Of a stretch of DNA of 15,723 bases, positions 7,292 through 14,617 are shown one piece after another. This DNA comes from MGR-bin208 sp043779285 (GTDB lineage: Bacteria > Bacteroidota > Bacteroidia > Chitinophagales > Chitinophagaceae). Both the position numbers and the translations under genes were made by a program. The stretch is taken from assembly GCA_043779285.1 (NCBI GenBank), contig JAYWEL010000269.1, positions 1-15,723 on the forward strand, read 5' to 3'. A model generated the notes under the pieces. It worked only from the letters and a program-made list of their open reading frames with translations. It was not told the origin of the DNA and ran no database searches. Each line of letters begins with the position of its first letter. Position 1 is the first letter of the stretch.

Positions 7292-8704
7292 TTATAGTTC
7301 CTCGACTTCTTTGATAAGATCGTGTAATACTTTTTTTGCATCACCAAATAACATGGAAGTTTTAGGACGGAAAAACAAATCATTTTCAATGCCGGCATAA
7401 CCCGGTTTCATGCTTCGCTTATTTACAATAACCAGTTTGGCCAGTTCCACATCCAGGATCGGCATACCGTATATTGGTGAAGATTTATCCGTTTTAGCAG
7501 CCGGGTTCACCACATCATTTGCTCCAAGAATCAATACTACATCCGTCGTTGGAAAATCTGCATTGGCTGTTTCCATTTCTTTTAATTTATCATAGCTCAC
7601 ATCCGACTCTGCAAGCAATACATTCATATGGCCAGGCATACGGCCGGCAACCGGATGTATGGCATAATTGACTTCCACACCTTTGTCTTCCAATAATTTT
7701 TCCAGATCGTGACAGGCATGCTGGGCCTGAGCTACAGCCAATCCATAACCGGGTACAATGAGTACCTTTTTTGCATAAGCCATCACAACAGCTGCGTCAT
7801 TCAAGGATATTTCTTTATAAGAACCCTGATCGCCGGATTGTGATCCACCGGATGCACTTCCGCCAAATGATCCGATCAAAACATTGGTCAACGATCGGTT
7901 CATGGCATTGCACATGATTACGGTTAATATTGTTCCAGCTGCTCCTACTAAAATACCACCGGTCATTATTACTTTATTGTCGTACAGAAAACCGCTACAA
8001 GCTGCAGAAATTCCACTTAATGAATTGAGTAATGAAATAACCACCGGCATATCGGCACCACCAATCGGTTGAACAAAAAAGATTCCATAAATAAGTGATA
8101 AAGCCATCACTAAATAGAAATACATCAGGTTGGCCGTTTCCATATACATGATAAACCAGGAGGAAATTCCGATGACCGATGCAAGAATTGCAAGGTTTAC
8201 CAAATGCTGACCCTTGAAAGAAAAATCTTTTATTGTGCCGTTCAGTTTGCCCCAAGCTACCATACTTCCTGAAAAAGTAATGCTACCCAGAATCAATCCG
8301 GCAAATAAAATTGAAATAGTCCCTGCTGAAACATCTGATCCGGAAAACCCTTTATCTGCCATATGATTGAATTCTACAATGGAAATCAATGCAGCACTTG
8401 CCCCACCCATTCCATTGAACATGCTTACCATTTCAGGCATGGCTGTCATCTTCACTTTTTTTGCCATTAAAATTCCTGTAACGGTTCCAATGAACAGTCC
8501 GGCAAAAATCCAGGCATGATTCTGAACAGGGCTACCCGTTTCACCTTTATACAGAAAAATTGTTCCGACTATGGCAGCCAACATTCCCAAACCAGCAATT
8601 ATATTTCCCTGCCTGGCACTAACCGGATTCGACATCATTTTAAGTCCTAAGATGAACGTAACTGCTGCCGCTATATATATTAAAGTAAGTATTGAAACAC
8701 CCAT
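7292..8704 (-). CDS. pntB: NAD(P) transhydrogenase subunit beta
   Basis: Inner-membrane subunit of proton-translocating transhydrogenase (NADH + NADP+ to NAD+ + NADPH, driven by proton entry). The 470-aa protein has about nine membrane helices in residues 1-280, then a soluble NADP(H)-binding domain from about 295. Family signatures are GGADMP (215-220), the dinucleotide-binding GYGLAVAQAQ (319-328), GRMPGHMNVLLAE (354-366) and LGANDVVNPAA (393-403). In the helix carrying His91 in E. coli PntB, this protein reads MFNGMGG with Asn in the comparable place; to my knowledge Asn there is a common variant. Last gene of the pntAA-pntAB-pntB unit, with 4 bp to the preceding stop. Near-certain. Confidence 0.96.
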   Translation of the reverse strand: MGVSILTLIYIAAAVTFILGLKMMSNPVSARQGNIIAGLGMLAAIVGTIFLYKGETGSPVQNHAWIFAGLFIGTVTGILMAKKVKMTAMPEMVSMFNGMGGASAALISIVEFNHMADKGFSGSDVSAGTISILFAGLILGSITFSGSMVAWGKLNGTIKDFSFKGQHLVNLAILASVIGISSWFIMYMETANLMYFYLVMALSLIYGIFFVQPIGGADMPVVISLLNSLSGISAACSGFLYDNKVIMTGGILVGAAGTILTVIMCNAMNRSLTNVLIGSFGGSASGGSQSGDQGSYKEISLNDAAVVMAYAKKVLIVPGYGLAVAQAQHACHDLEKLLEDKGVEVNYAIHPVAGRMPGHMNVLLAESDVSYDKLKEMETANADFPTTDVVLILGANDVVNPAAKTDKSSPIYGMPILDVELAKLVIVNKRSMKPGYAGIENDLFFRPKTSMLFGDAKKVLHDLIKEVEEL

Positions 8705-8708
8705 TCTT

Positions 8709-9017
8709 TTATTTTTTCTTTTTAAACATTTCCATCATTCTGTCAGTAACAACAAAGCCTCCGACAACATTCAATGTACCCAGGATCACTGCAAGCAGGC
8801 CAAGTACCAATGCGGTATAATTATCAGCATCTGCCCTGCCTAAAACAATGATGGCACCAATTATAACAACACCACTAATGGCATTGGCATGACTCATCAA
8901 AGGTGTATGTAAAACCGTAGGCACACGGCTGATAACAATAAACCCCAGAAAAATGACCAGTATGAGAATATACATCATCTGTTCATTCGAACTGATCCAT
9001 TGTAAAATAGCTGACAT
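8709..9017 (-). CDS. pntAB: NAD(P) transhydrogenase subunit alpha part 2
   Basis: Small membrane subunit of the split-alpha transhydrogenase, 102 aa. It corresponds to the C-terminal membrane part of E. coli PntA. A short N-terminal segment (MSAILQWISSNEQMMYI) leads into three hydrophobic helices of about 16-32, 43-60 and 66-90. The family signature FLGFIVISRVPTVLHTPLMS (about 23-42) and the following AISGVVIIGA are present. It ends in a Lys-rich tail (FKKKK). The spacing is 19 bp from pntAA and 4 bp to pntB, so the three genes almost certainly share a transcript. Confidence 0.95.
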   Translation of the reverse strand: MSAILQWISSNEQMMYILILVIFLGFIVISRVPTVLHTPLMSHANAISGVVIIGAIIVLGRADADNYTALVLGLLAVILGTLNVVGGFVVTDRMMEMFKKKK

Positions 9018-9036
9018 AATTATTTTGTTTTGTGAA

Positions 9037-10152
9037 TTATAATAATGATTTGATTAGTTCATTCTTTACTTCCCCATCATGTGCCATGCAACAACCTTTC
9101 ACCAGGTCATCTTCCCAATTTAGGTTGATATTATTTTCTTTATCAATGATTAGTTGCATGAAATTCAGGATATTTTTCCCATATAATTTACTGGCATCGG
9201 AAGGCATCGTTGATTGCAGATTACTGTTCCCAATAATACTTACCCCATGATGAACAACTGTTTCATTATTTTTTGTGAATGGCGTATTGCCTCCTGTAGC
9301 CGAAGCAAGGTCTATGATGACAGAACCATTTCTCATGGCGTTCAACATTACTTCAGTAATAAGAATAGGTGCTTTTTTACCCGGAACCTGGGCAGTTGTA
9401 ATGACAATATCCGATTTGGCTATACTCTCTGCAATCCTTGCATGTTGTTTTTGTTTGTATTCTTCTGTTTGTTCAACCGCATAACCACCCGCCATACTAG
9501 CATCAACGGCACCTTCTACTTCAATAAATTTCGCACCCAAACTATTTACTTCTTCTTTCACAGCCGGACGTGTATCAAATACTTCTACAACTGCTCCTAA
9601 ACGCTTTGCTGTGGCGATGGCCTGTAGTCCTGCAACACCGGCCCCCAAAATCAAAACCTTTGCCGGAATAATACTTCCAGCAGCAGTCATGAACATGGGA
9701 AAATAACGGCTATAAGTATTTGCTGCCAACAGAACCGCTTTATATCCTGCAATATTTGCTTGAGAACTTAATACATCCATGGTTTGCGCACGGGTAGTAC
9801 GTGGCAGCATATCCATACTGAAACAGGTCAATCCTTTTTCAGCCCATTCTTTCATTAATCCGGCATTGAACATTGGCTGAAAAACTCCGATGATAATTGT
9901 ACCTTTTTGAACCCCATTCAATGATGCAGGTATTTGAAAGGATAACAGGATATCCGATGAAGCTATTATTTTCTGAAAGGTGGAGATTTTTGCTCCGGCT
10001 TTTTCATAATCACTGTCAAAACAAAATGCTGATGAACCGGCATCTTTTTCCACTTGCACGGTAATCCCTTTTTTTATCAGACCAGCAACATGATCGGCCA
10101 GCAACGATACCCTGTTTTCTGGCTTTGATTCTTTTAAAATTCCAATAATCAT
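9037..10152 (-). CDS. pntAA: NAD(P) transhydrogenase subunit alpha part 1
   Basis: Soluble NAD(H)-binding subunit of the transhydrogenase, 371 aa, related to alanine dehydrogenase. The N-terminal half starts MIIGILKESKPENRVSL and carries the loop LPRTTRAQTMDVLSSQANIA (116-135). The Rossmann motif VLILGAGVAGLQAIA (166-180) is followed by an acidic residue in VVEVFDTRP (D193), as expected for NAD rather than NADP. TTAQVPGKKAP and IIDLASATGGN are also typical. It has no membrane helices, which are provided by the next gene. First gene of the operon. ATG start; 173 bp of non-coding DNA separate it from the upstream methyltransferase gene. Confidence 0.95.
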   Translation of the reverse strand: MIIGILKESKPENRVSLLADHVAGLIKKGITVQVEKDAGSSAFCFDSDYEKAGAKISTFQKIIASSDILLSFQIPASLNGVQKGTIIIGVFQPMFNAGLMKEWAEKGLTCFSMDMLPRTTRAQTMDVLSSQANIAGYKAVLLAANTYSRYFPMFMTAAGSIIPAKVLILGAGVAGLQAIATAKRLGAVVEVFDTRPAVKEEVNSLGAKFIEVEGAVDASMAGGYAVEQTEEYKQKQHARIAESIAKSDIVITTAQVPGKKAPILITEVMLNAMRNGSVIIDLASATGGNTPFTKNNETVVHHGVSIIGNSNLQSTMPSDASKLYGKNILNFMQLIIDKENNINLNWEDDLVKGCCMAHDGEVKNELIKSLL

Positions 10153-10227
10153 TAATATACTTTGTTTTAAACTTTGCTTTTGAAGATACTGAATAATGAA
10201 ATCGAATGTTCATTAATTACTATCCCG

Positions 10228-10241
10228 GAAATAATTATTTC
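10228..10241. repeat. 14-bp perfect palindrome upstream of pntAA
   Basis: GAAATAATTATTTC is a perfect dyad 76 bp upstream of the pntAA start. It lies upstream of a weak -7-like TATCTTCA (minus strand, 10188-10181), so it could be an operator. It is AT-rich and chance occurrence is quite possible. Confidence 0.3.
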
Positions 10242-10325
10242 TGAAAAACTATATAAAAATAAATAACCGGTTTGCCCATTAACCGACCATTCATCTTATG
10301 CTAAAATAGCTCACTATTTTTTTTC

Positions 10326-11123
10326 TTAAAATCGAATGATTACATGTTGTACTTCCTTGAATTCTTTTCGGAAAAAAATTAATCCAACAAAGAAAAGATC
10401 GATACTACAGGTAACGGCAGGATGCGATTTAATTTCATCCCAGGCTTCTTCCATTTCTTTACTCCAATAAATGTCATCGAAAATAAAAACAGTATCTGCA
10501 TGATTATTATTCAAGCACTGTCTGAAATATCGAAGAGTAGGCTCTTTCCGGTGATTGCCATCAAAAAATATTACATCATATTTATCTTCTTCTCCCAATA
10601 CATTTTCAAGTGTATCGTCAAAATTCCCTTTTATTATGTGAATATTCTGCAACTCCAGATTTGCGAAATTTTGTGTTGCTTTTTCTGCAATAGCATTACT
10701 TCCTTCTAAACTTATTACTTGTACATTTTTATTAGCAGATGCAAAATAAGCAGTTGATATACCTAATGAAGTTCCCAGTTCAAGAATTTGTTTTGCTTCG
10801 AAATAATTAACCATCCGAAAAAACAATTGTCCGTATTTAGCCGGTTTTGTTGCTGACTTTGCAATAGAAGAAATAGTTCTTTTATTTCCCTTCACTAATA
10901 CTGAACCAGCTCCAAAGTCTTCTACAACAATGACTGTATCATCATTCAATAAATTCTGTCTGAGTTTTTCGATTCTTTGAAATGCATAATATTTTCGGTC
11001 ATCATTAAAAACATGCTTGACCAAATTAAAAATAAAATGAGAATGAATGCCGTGCCCTTTTCCATTGGAAGCGGTAAAAAAATAGTGCAGGTATTTGCAT
11101 GCAAAACGAAATCGGTGAAACAT
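10326..11123 (-). CDS. Class I SAM-dependent methyltransferase
   Basis: A 265-aa protein with a Rossmann-fold methyltransferase core. Motif I is ILELGTSLGISTAYFA (113-128), with the acidic end of strand 2 at VISLEGS (E140). A later YDVIFFDGNH (182-191) resembles the O-methyltransferase type, followed by VFIFDDIYW. The N-terminus has KGHGIHSHFIFNLV (about 22-35), a pattern I associate with a Bacteroidota-specific group. The substrate is unknown. The open frame reaches back to 11213 and would overlap folA by 59 bp; I place the start at ATG 11123, 31 bp after the folA stop, where the recognisable sequence begins. Probably cotranscribed with folA and perhaps thyA. Confidence 0.85.
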   Translation of the reverse strand: MFHRFRFACKYLHYFFTASNGKGHGIHSHFIFNLVKHVFNDDRKYYAFQRIEKLRQNLLNDDTVIVVEDFGAGSVLVKGNKRTISSIAKSATKPAKYGQLFFRMVNYFEAKQILELGTSLGISTAYFASANKNVQVISLEGSNAIAEKATQNFANLELQNIHIIKGNFDDTLENVLGEEDKYDVIFFDGNHRKEPTLRYFRQCLNNNHADTVFIFDDIYWSKEMEEAWDEIKSHPAVTCSIDLFFVGLIFFRKEFKEVQHVIIRF

Positions 11124-11154
11124 TAGTGATGAATAGTTGAAATTTTCAAATAAA

Positions 11155-11646
11155 TTATTTCCGTTCCCAAACCTGGAATGAATGTTTGTATCCATTTTTA
11201 TCATCCGATTCACAATCCCGGTTACTGATCAGGTTCCACTTCTCTTCATTCACATTGGGGAAAAACACATCCCCTTCTATTTCTTCGTGTATCCGGGTCA
11301 GATAAATTTTTCTAGCCAAAGGCAATGATGCATTAAAAATTTCAGCTCCCCCAATAATAAATAATTCTTTCACCTGAAGTTTATGTGCCACTTCAATGGC
11401 CATATCTAATGATTGAACCGACTCAACTCCATCTGCTTTCCAGTCACCGTTTCGGGAAATAACAATATTGGTTCTTCCGGGTAATGGTTTACCAATTGAT
11501 TCATACGTCTTTCGTCCCATGATGATGGGCATGGCCCAAGTGGTATTCTTAAAATATTTAAGATCGTTTGGCAAATGCCAGGGAAGTTTATTATCCTTTC
11601 CAATCACATTGTTGGAAGAAACAGCAACGATTAAACTTACTATCAT
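11155..11646 (-). CDS. folA: Dihydrofolate reductase
   Basis: Reduces dihydrofolate to tetrahydrofolate with NADPH, regenerating the cofactor oxidised by thymidylate synthase. Its 163 aa fit the bacterial family size. Visible signatures are VIGKDNKLPWHLPNDLKYFK with the substrate-binding acid D28 (D27 in E. coli), IIMGRKTYESIGKPLPGRTN for cofactor binding, and IIGGAEIF (about 97-104). ATG start. It lies 162 bp downstream of thyA on the same strand; that gap holds the heptamer repeats. Confidence 0.97.
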   Translation of the reverse strand: MIVSLIVAVSSNNVIGKDNKLPWHLPNDLKYFKNTTWAMPIIMGRKTYESIGKPLPGRTNIVISRNGDWKADGVESVQSLDMAIEVAHKLQVKELFIIGGAEIFNASLPLARKIYLTRIHEEIEGDVFFPNVNEEKWNLISNRDCESDDKNGYKHSFQVWERK

Positions 11647-11695
11647 ACTTTTTATTTAAATAACTTTAAAACAATCAACATAATTTTTCTAATTG

Positions 11696-11800
11696 GGTAT
11701 TAGGTATTAGGTATTAGGCAATGGGCAATATTCAATAAGCAATATGCTAAACTCAGAACTCTAAATTCTTAATTCGTAATTCTTAATTCTCAATTCATCC
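11696..11800. repeat. Intergenic heptamer-repeat block
   Basis: Fifteen consecutive 7-mers in one constant phase fill most of the folA-thyA gap. They are GGTATTA three times, then GGCAATG, GGCAATA, TTCAATA, AGCAATA, three divergent units, then TTCTTAA, TTCGTAA, TTCTTAA, TTCTCAA and TTCATCC. Neighbouring units resemble each other and drift along the block. The same period occurs inside fmt. Confidence 0.8.
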
Positions 11801-11808
11801 AACTTTCC

Positions 11809-12603
11809 CTAAACCGCCACCGGAGCTTTAATTGCCGGATGACACTGATAATTCTCCAATGTGAAATCTTCAAACTTAAAATCGAAAATATCTTTGACGG
11901 CTGAATTCAATTTCATGGTTGGTAATGGAAATAGTGTTCGGCTCAATTGCAGATCTGCTTGCTCCCGATGATTGTTATATAAATGTACATCCCCAAATGA
12001 ATGAATAAATTCGCCGGGCTGCAAATCACAAACCTGTGCAATCATCAAGCTTAGTAATGCATAGGATGCAATATTGAAAGGCACTCCTAGAAATACATCT
12101 GCACTACGCTGATACAATTGACATGAAAGTTTTCCATTGGACACATAAAACTGAAAAAGAACATGACAAGGCATCAATGCCATTTTTGAAAGTTCACCCA
12201 CATTCCAGGCGTTTACGATCAATCTTCTACTGTCTGGATTTGTTTTTATTTGTTGAATGACTTCAGTGATCTGATCTGTAACTTTTCCATCCAGTCCTTG
12301 CCAACAACGCCATTGTTTACCATATACCGGACCCAGGTCTCCATTTTCATTTGCCCATTCGTCCCAAATCCTTACTCCGTGCTCTTTCAGATATTGAATA
12401 TTCGTATCGCCTTGCAAAAACCACAAAAGTTCATAAACGATACTTTTAAGATGTAATTTTTTTGTGGTGACCATTGGAAATCCTTCCTGCAAATCAAAAC
12501 GCATCTGGTATCCGAAACAACTTTTTGTTCCGGTTCCGGTACGGTCTTCCTTATCTATTCCTTTATTTATGATATGCTGTAAAAGCTGATGGTATTGCTG
12601 CAT
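11809..12603 (-). CDS. thyA: Thymidylate synthase
   Basis: Converts dUMP and methylene-THF to dTMP and DHF; cytosolic homodimer. Its 264 aa equal the E. coli enzyme in length and the numbering coincides: R21 (DRTGTGT), catalytic C146 (MALMPCHVLFQFYV), R166 and D169 (YQRSADVFLG), N177 (PFNIASYALL), H207 and Y209 (GDVHLYNNH). It ends in the family's APVAV-type tail. ATG start, 37 bp from the end of the terminator hairpin that closes the putA-tRNA unit. No convincing promoter was seen in that short gap. Confidence 0.98.
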   Translation of the reverse strand: MQQYHQLLQHIINKGIDKEDRTGTGTKSCFGYQMRFDLQEGFPMVTTKKLHLKSIVYELLWFLQGDTNIQYLKEHGVRIWDEWANENGDLGPVYGKQWRCWQGLDGKVTDQITEVIQQIKTNPDSRRLIVNAWNVGELSKMALMPCHVLFQFYVSNGKLSCQLYQRSADVFLGVPFNIASYALLSLMIAQVCDLQPGEFIHSFGDVHLYNNHREQADLQLSRTLFPLPTMKLNSAVKDIFDFKFEDFTLENYQCHPAIKAPVAV

Positions 12604-12632
12604 GAATGCAAGTTAAAAAGAACCATTGTAAA

Positions 12633-12659
12633 AAAAATAAAAACCCCTTTTAGGGGTTT
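12633..12659 (-). terminator. Rho-independent terminator after tRNA-Val
   Basis: On the minus strand a 7-bp stem (AAACCCC / GGGGTTT, 12659-12641) closes a 5-nt loop and is followed by TTATTTTTTT. It sits 14 nt past the tRNA 3' end and separates the putA-tRNA transcript from thyA. Confidence 0.85.
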
Positions 12660-12673
12660 CATTTATTGAAAAG

Positions 12674-12748
12674 TGGACCATGTCGGATTCGAACCAACGA
12701 CCCCTACCTTGTCGAGGTAGTGCTCTAAACCAACTGAGCTAATGGTCC
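12674..12748 (-). tRNA. tRNA-Val(GAC)
   Basis: A 75-nt cloverleaf. The acceptor stem GGACCAT/ATGGTCC pairs fully, the discriminator is A and CCA is not encoded. D-stem GCTC/GAGC with loop AGTTGGTTTA; anticodon stem CTACC/GGTAG with loop TCGACAA; variable GGGTC; T-stem GTTGG/CCGAC (one T-G wobble) with TTCGAAT. The anticodon is GAC (12713-12711), reading Val codon GUC and, by wobble pairing, GUU. Oddity: position 33 is C instead of the near-invariant U. The 5' end is only 7 nt after the proline dehydrogenase stop codon, leaving no room for its own promoter in the gap. Confidence 0.95.
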
Positions 12749-12755
12749 GGTTAAA

Positions 12756-13976
12756 TTATTTTCTTCTTTGTAATTCCTTTTTAATCAACCCCAACTCCCT
12801 TCCGGTTTGTCCGGCAACAGAAGAATTTTCCTGTGCTCTCCGCATCAGATAAGGGATCACATCTTCAATAGGGCCGAAAGGTAAGTATTTACTTACAACA
12901 CATCCAGCTTTTGCCAGGTTGAAAGTAATATTATCACTCATTCCATATAACTGTGAAAAATGAACATGCGGATGATTGATATTTATGCCCTTTTTATTCA
13001 TCAGTTCTACTGTGTATAAATTACTTTTTTCATTATGCGATGCAACAACAACAGATATTTTTTCGAGATGAGAAATGCAAAACTCAACAGATGCATCAAA
13101 ATCATTGTCGCATGATTCTTTGTCTGGCTGAATTGGAGAAGGGTAATTGTATTCATCCGCTCTTTTTCTTTCTTTCTCCATATAGGCACCACGCACTAAT
13201 TTTTCACCCAGGAAAAAATTCTTTTGCAGGGCTTTTTCAAAACTATCCTTTAAAAATTGAAGCCGGTCGGTACGGTATAATTGAATGGTATTAAAAACTA
13301 CAGCACTGTTTTTATTATACTTCTCCATCATGGCCATGGTCATTGCATCCACAGGATTCTGTATCCAGGATTCTTCTGCATCTATTAAAACCTTAACTCC
13401 CTTTTCAAACCCCATGGCACATACCCGATCTACTCTTTGTTCAAACCTTTTCCATTCTGCTTTTTCTACTTCATCTAATGAATCTAAATTCACTATACCA
13501 TTTACTGCATTTGCATTATCACATTGCAGATGCAATTTTTCGAGCAATGTATGCCTGCAAAACCCGGTTACCTTCACACTCATACATAGAATCTCCGGCT
13601 GTGTGGAAGCATAGTTTATCACGTTGATAAACTCTTCACAAGCATGATCATAATTTTCTTCACCTTCTTTTCCTTCAACACCATAATCCAGTATGGTTTT
13701 TACATGGTAGCTTGCTAATTTTTTTGCAACATTAGCCGTTTCCTGTAATGTTTCGCCACCCACAAATTGTTTAAAAATTGTTTGACGAATCAACCCTTTT
13801 ATGGGCAACCCAATTTTAATCATCCAGGGGGTAAATGATGTCCCTAATTTTACCAGAAATTGATAACTCATCGAAGAAAAAAGAAAATGAGCCAATCTCA
13901 ATTCTTTGTCCGATTTATAAGCAAAAGCGTTTTCCGTATTTTCGAATGAAATAACAGGGTTGGAATCCATATTCAT
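12756..13976 (-). CDS. Proline dehydrogenase
   Basis: FAD-dependent oxidation of proline to pyrroline-5-carboxylate, passing electrons to the quinone pool. Monofunctional: 406 aa with only the PRODH domain and no P5C dehydrogenase or DNA-binding part. The barrel motifs read LIDAEESWIQ (197-206), NTIQLYRTDRL (229-239), EKLVRGAYMEKER (258-270), VASHNEKS (311-318) and KYLPFGPIEDVIPYLMRRAQENSS (363-386), whose RRxxEN is the substrate-binding signature. The N-terminal 100 residues are helical and less conserved. ATG 13976; a second ATG two codons on (13970) is also possible. Often named putA in Bacteroidota by homology with the PutA domain. It is divergent from the thioesterase and is followed directly by tRNA-Val. 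Confidence 0.95.
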   Translation of the reverse strand: MNMDSNPVISFENTENAFAYKSDKELRLAHFLFSSMSYQFLVKLGTSFTPWMIKIGLPIKGLIRQTIFKQFVGGETLQETANVAKKLASYHVKTILDYGVEGKEGEENYDHACEEFINVINYASTQPEILCMSVKVTGFCRHTLLEKLHLQCDNANAVNGIVNLDSLDEVEKAEWKRFEQRVDRVCAMGFEKGVKVLIDAEESWIQNPVDAMTMAMMEKYNKNSAVVFNTIQLYRTDRLQFLKDSFEKALQKNFFLGEKLVRGAYMEKERKRADEYNYPSPIQPDKESCDNDFDASVEFCISHLEKISVVVASHNEKSNLYTVELMNKKGININHPHVHFSQLYGMSDNITFNLAKAGCVVSKYLPFGPIEDVIPYLMRRAQENSSVAGQTGRELGLIKKELQRRK

Positions 13977-13992
13977 TTTTTTAAATGCGACG

Positions 13993-14000
13993 CAAAGGTA
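13993..14000 (-). promoter_or_regulatory. Putative -7 element for proline dehydrogenase
   Basis: The minus strand reads TACCTTTG, a perfect match to TAnnTTTG, 16 bp before ATG 13976. The predicted transcription start is around 13986, giving a very short leader. A T-run about 20 bp upstream may stand in for the -33 element. Confidence 0.5.
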
Positions 14001-14066
14001 AATGTTGATGAATGAAAAAAGATTAATTGCTGAAATATGTTATTCGATAATTACTATTTGATAAAA

Positions 14067-14074
14067 TACCTTTA
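14067..14074 (+). promoter_or_regulatory. Putative -7 element for thioesterase
   Basis: TACCTTTA is one mismatch from TAnnTTTG, 18 bp before the ATG at 14093. ATTCG at 14042-14045 is a weak candidate for the -33 element. It is arranged divergently to the proline dehydrogenase promoter. Confidence 0.33.
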
Positions 14075-14092
14075 CCACAAATAATATTACTA

Positions 14093-14608
14093 ATGCCAAC
14101 AAAAAAAGCACAAGAGAGTTTTACCATAATGACCGAACTGGTTTTACCAAATGATACCAATATATTTGGGAATTTGATGGGAGGCCGTTTGATGTATTGG
14201 ATGGACATCGCAGCTGCCATTGCAGCCCAGAAACACTGTAATGCCCCGGTTGTTACGGCTTCTGTCGATAATATTTCTTTCGAAAAATCTATCAAACTGG
14301 GAAATGTAGTACACATTGAAGCTAAAATAACCCGTGCCTTTAATACTTCCATGGAGATTCATTTAAATGTGTGGGGTGAAGATCTTAAACTGCAAAACAA
14401 ATACAAAAGCAATTCAGCCTATTATACTTTTGTTGCATTAGATGAAAATAGTCGTCCTACTGTAGTACCTGAATTAATTTCCGAAACCGAGGAGGAGAAA
14501 AAACTTTTTGAAAGTGCATTACGTAGAAGGCAGGTTCGTTTAATCTTAGGGGGTAAAATGAAACCGGATGATGCATCCGAATTGAAAGCACTTTTTTTCA
14601 AACCTTAA
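14093..14608 (+). CDS. Acyl-CoA thioesterase, hotdog fold (YciA/BFIT type)
   Basis: Hydrolyses acyl-CoA to free acid and CoA; cytosolic. The 171-aa protein has one hotdog domain (about 10-118). LPNDTNIFGNLMGGRLMYWMDIAA (18-41) carries the active-site Asn/Asp pattern, with D38 the likely catalytic acid. VVTASVDNISFEKSIKLGNVVHIEAKI (53-79) is the second family motif. The tail (about 126-171) is charged and helical, ending in LKALFFKP. Chain-length preference cannot be read from the sequence. ATG start. Its stop and that of the convergent acyltransferase gene are 4 bp apart. Confidence 0.93.
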   Translation: MPTKKAQESFTIMTELVLPNDTNIFGNLMGGRLMYWMDIAAAIAAQKHCNAPVVTASVDNISFEKSIKLGNVVHIEAKITRAFNTSMEIHLNVWGEDLKLQNKYKSNSAYYTFVALDENSRPTVVPELISETEEEKKLFESALRRRQVRLILGGKMKPDDASELKALFFKP

Positions 14609-14617
14609 TTAATTAAG
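14604..14617. repeat. Palindrome holding two convergent stop codons
   Basis: CTTAATTAATTAAG is a perfect 14-bp palindrome containing the TAA of the thioesterase gene on one strand and the TAA of the acyltransferase gene on the other. No T-tract follows, so termination here is not shown. Confidence 0.5.

Noticed and set aside
9214..9600. Plus-strand open frame of 128 codons opposite pntAA
   Set aside because: It lies wholly within a clearly conserved gene on the other strand; composition is that of a shadow frame.
10303..10324. AT-only hairpin AAAATAG/CTATTTT with a T-run
   Set aside because: The T-run follows the stem only on the plus strand, where no gene ends here. For the minus-strand methyltransferase there is no T-tract after the stem, so I do not call it a terminator.
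11124..11213. Upstream extension of the methyltransferase frame into folA
   Set aside because: These 30 codons overlap the conserved folA end in another frame and do not resemble the family N-terminus; ATG 11123 is better placed.
11696..11800. CRISPR array
   Set aside because: The repeats are 7-bp units without spacers and there are no cas genes.
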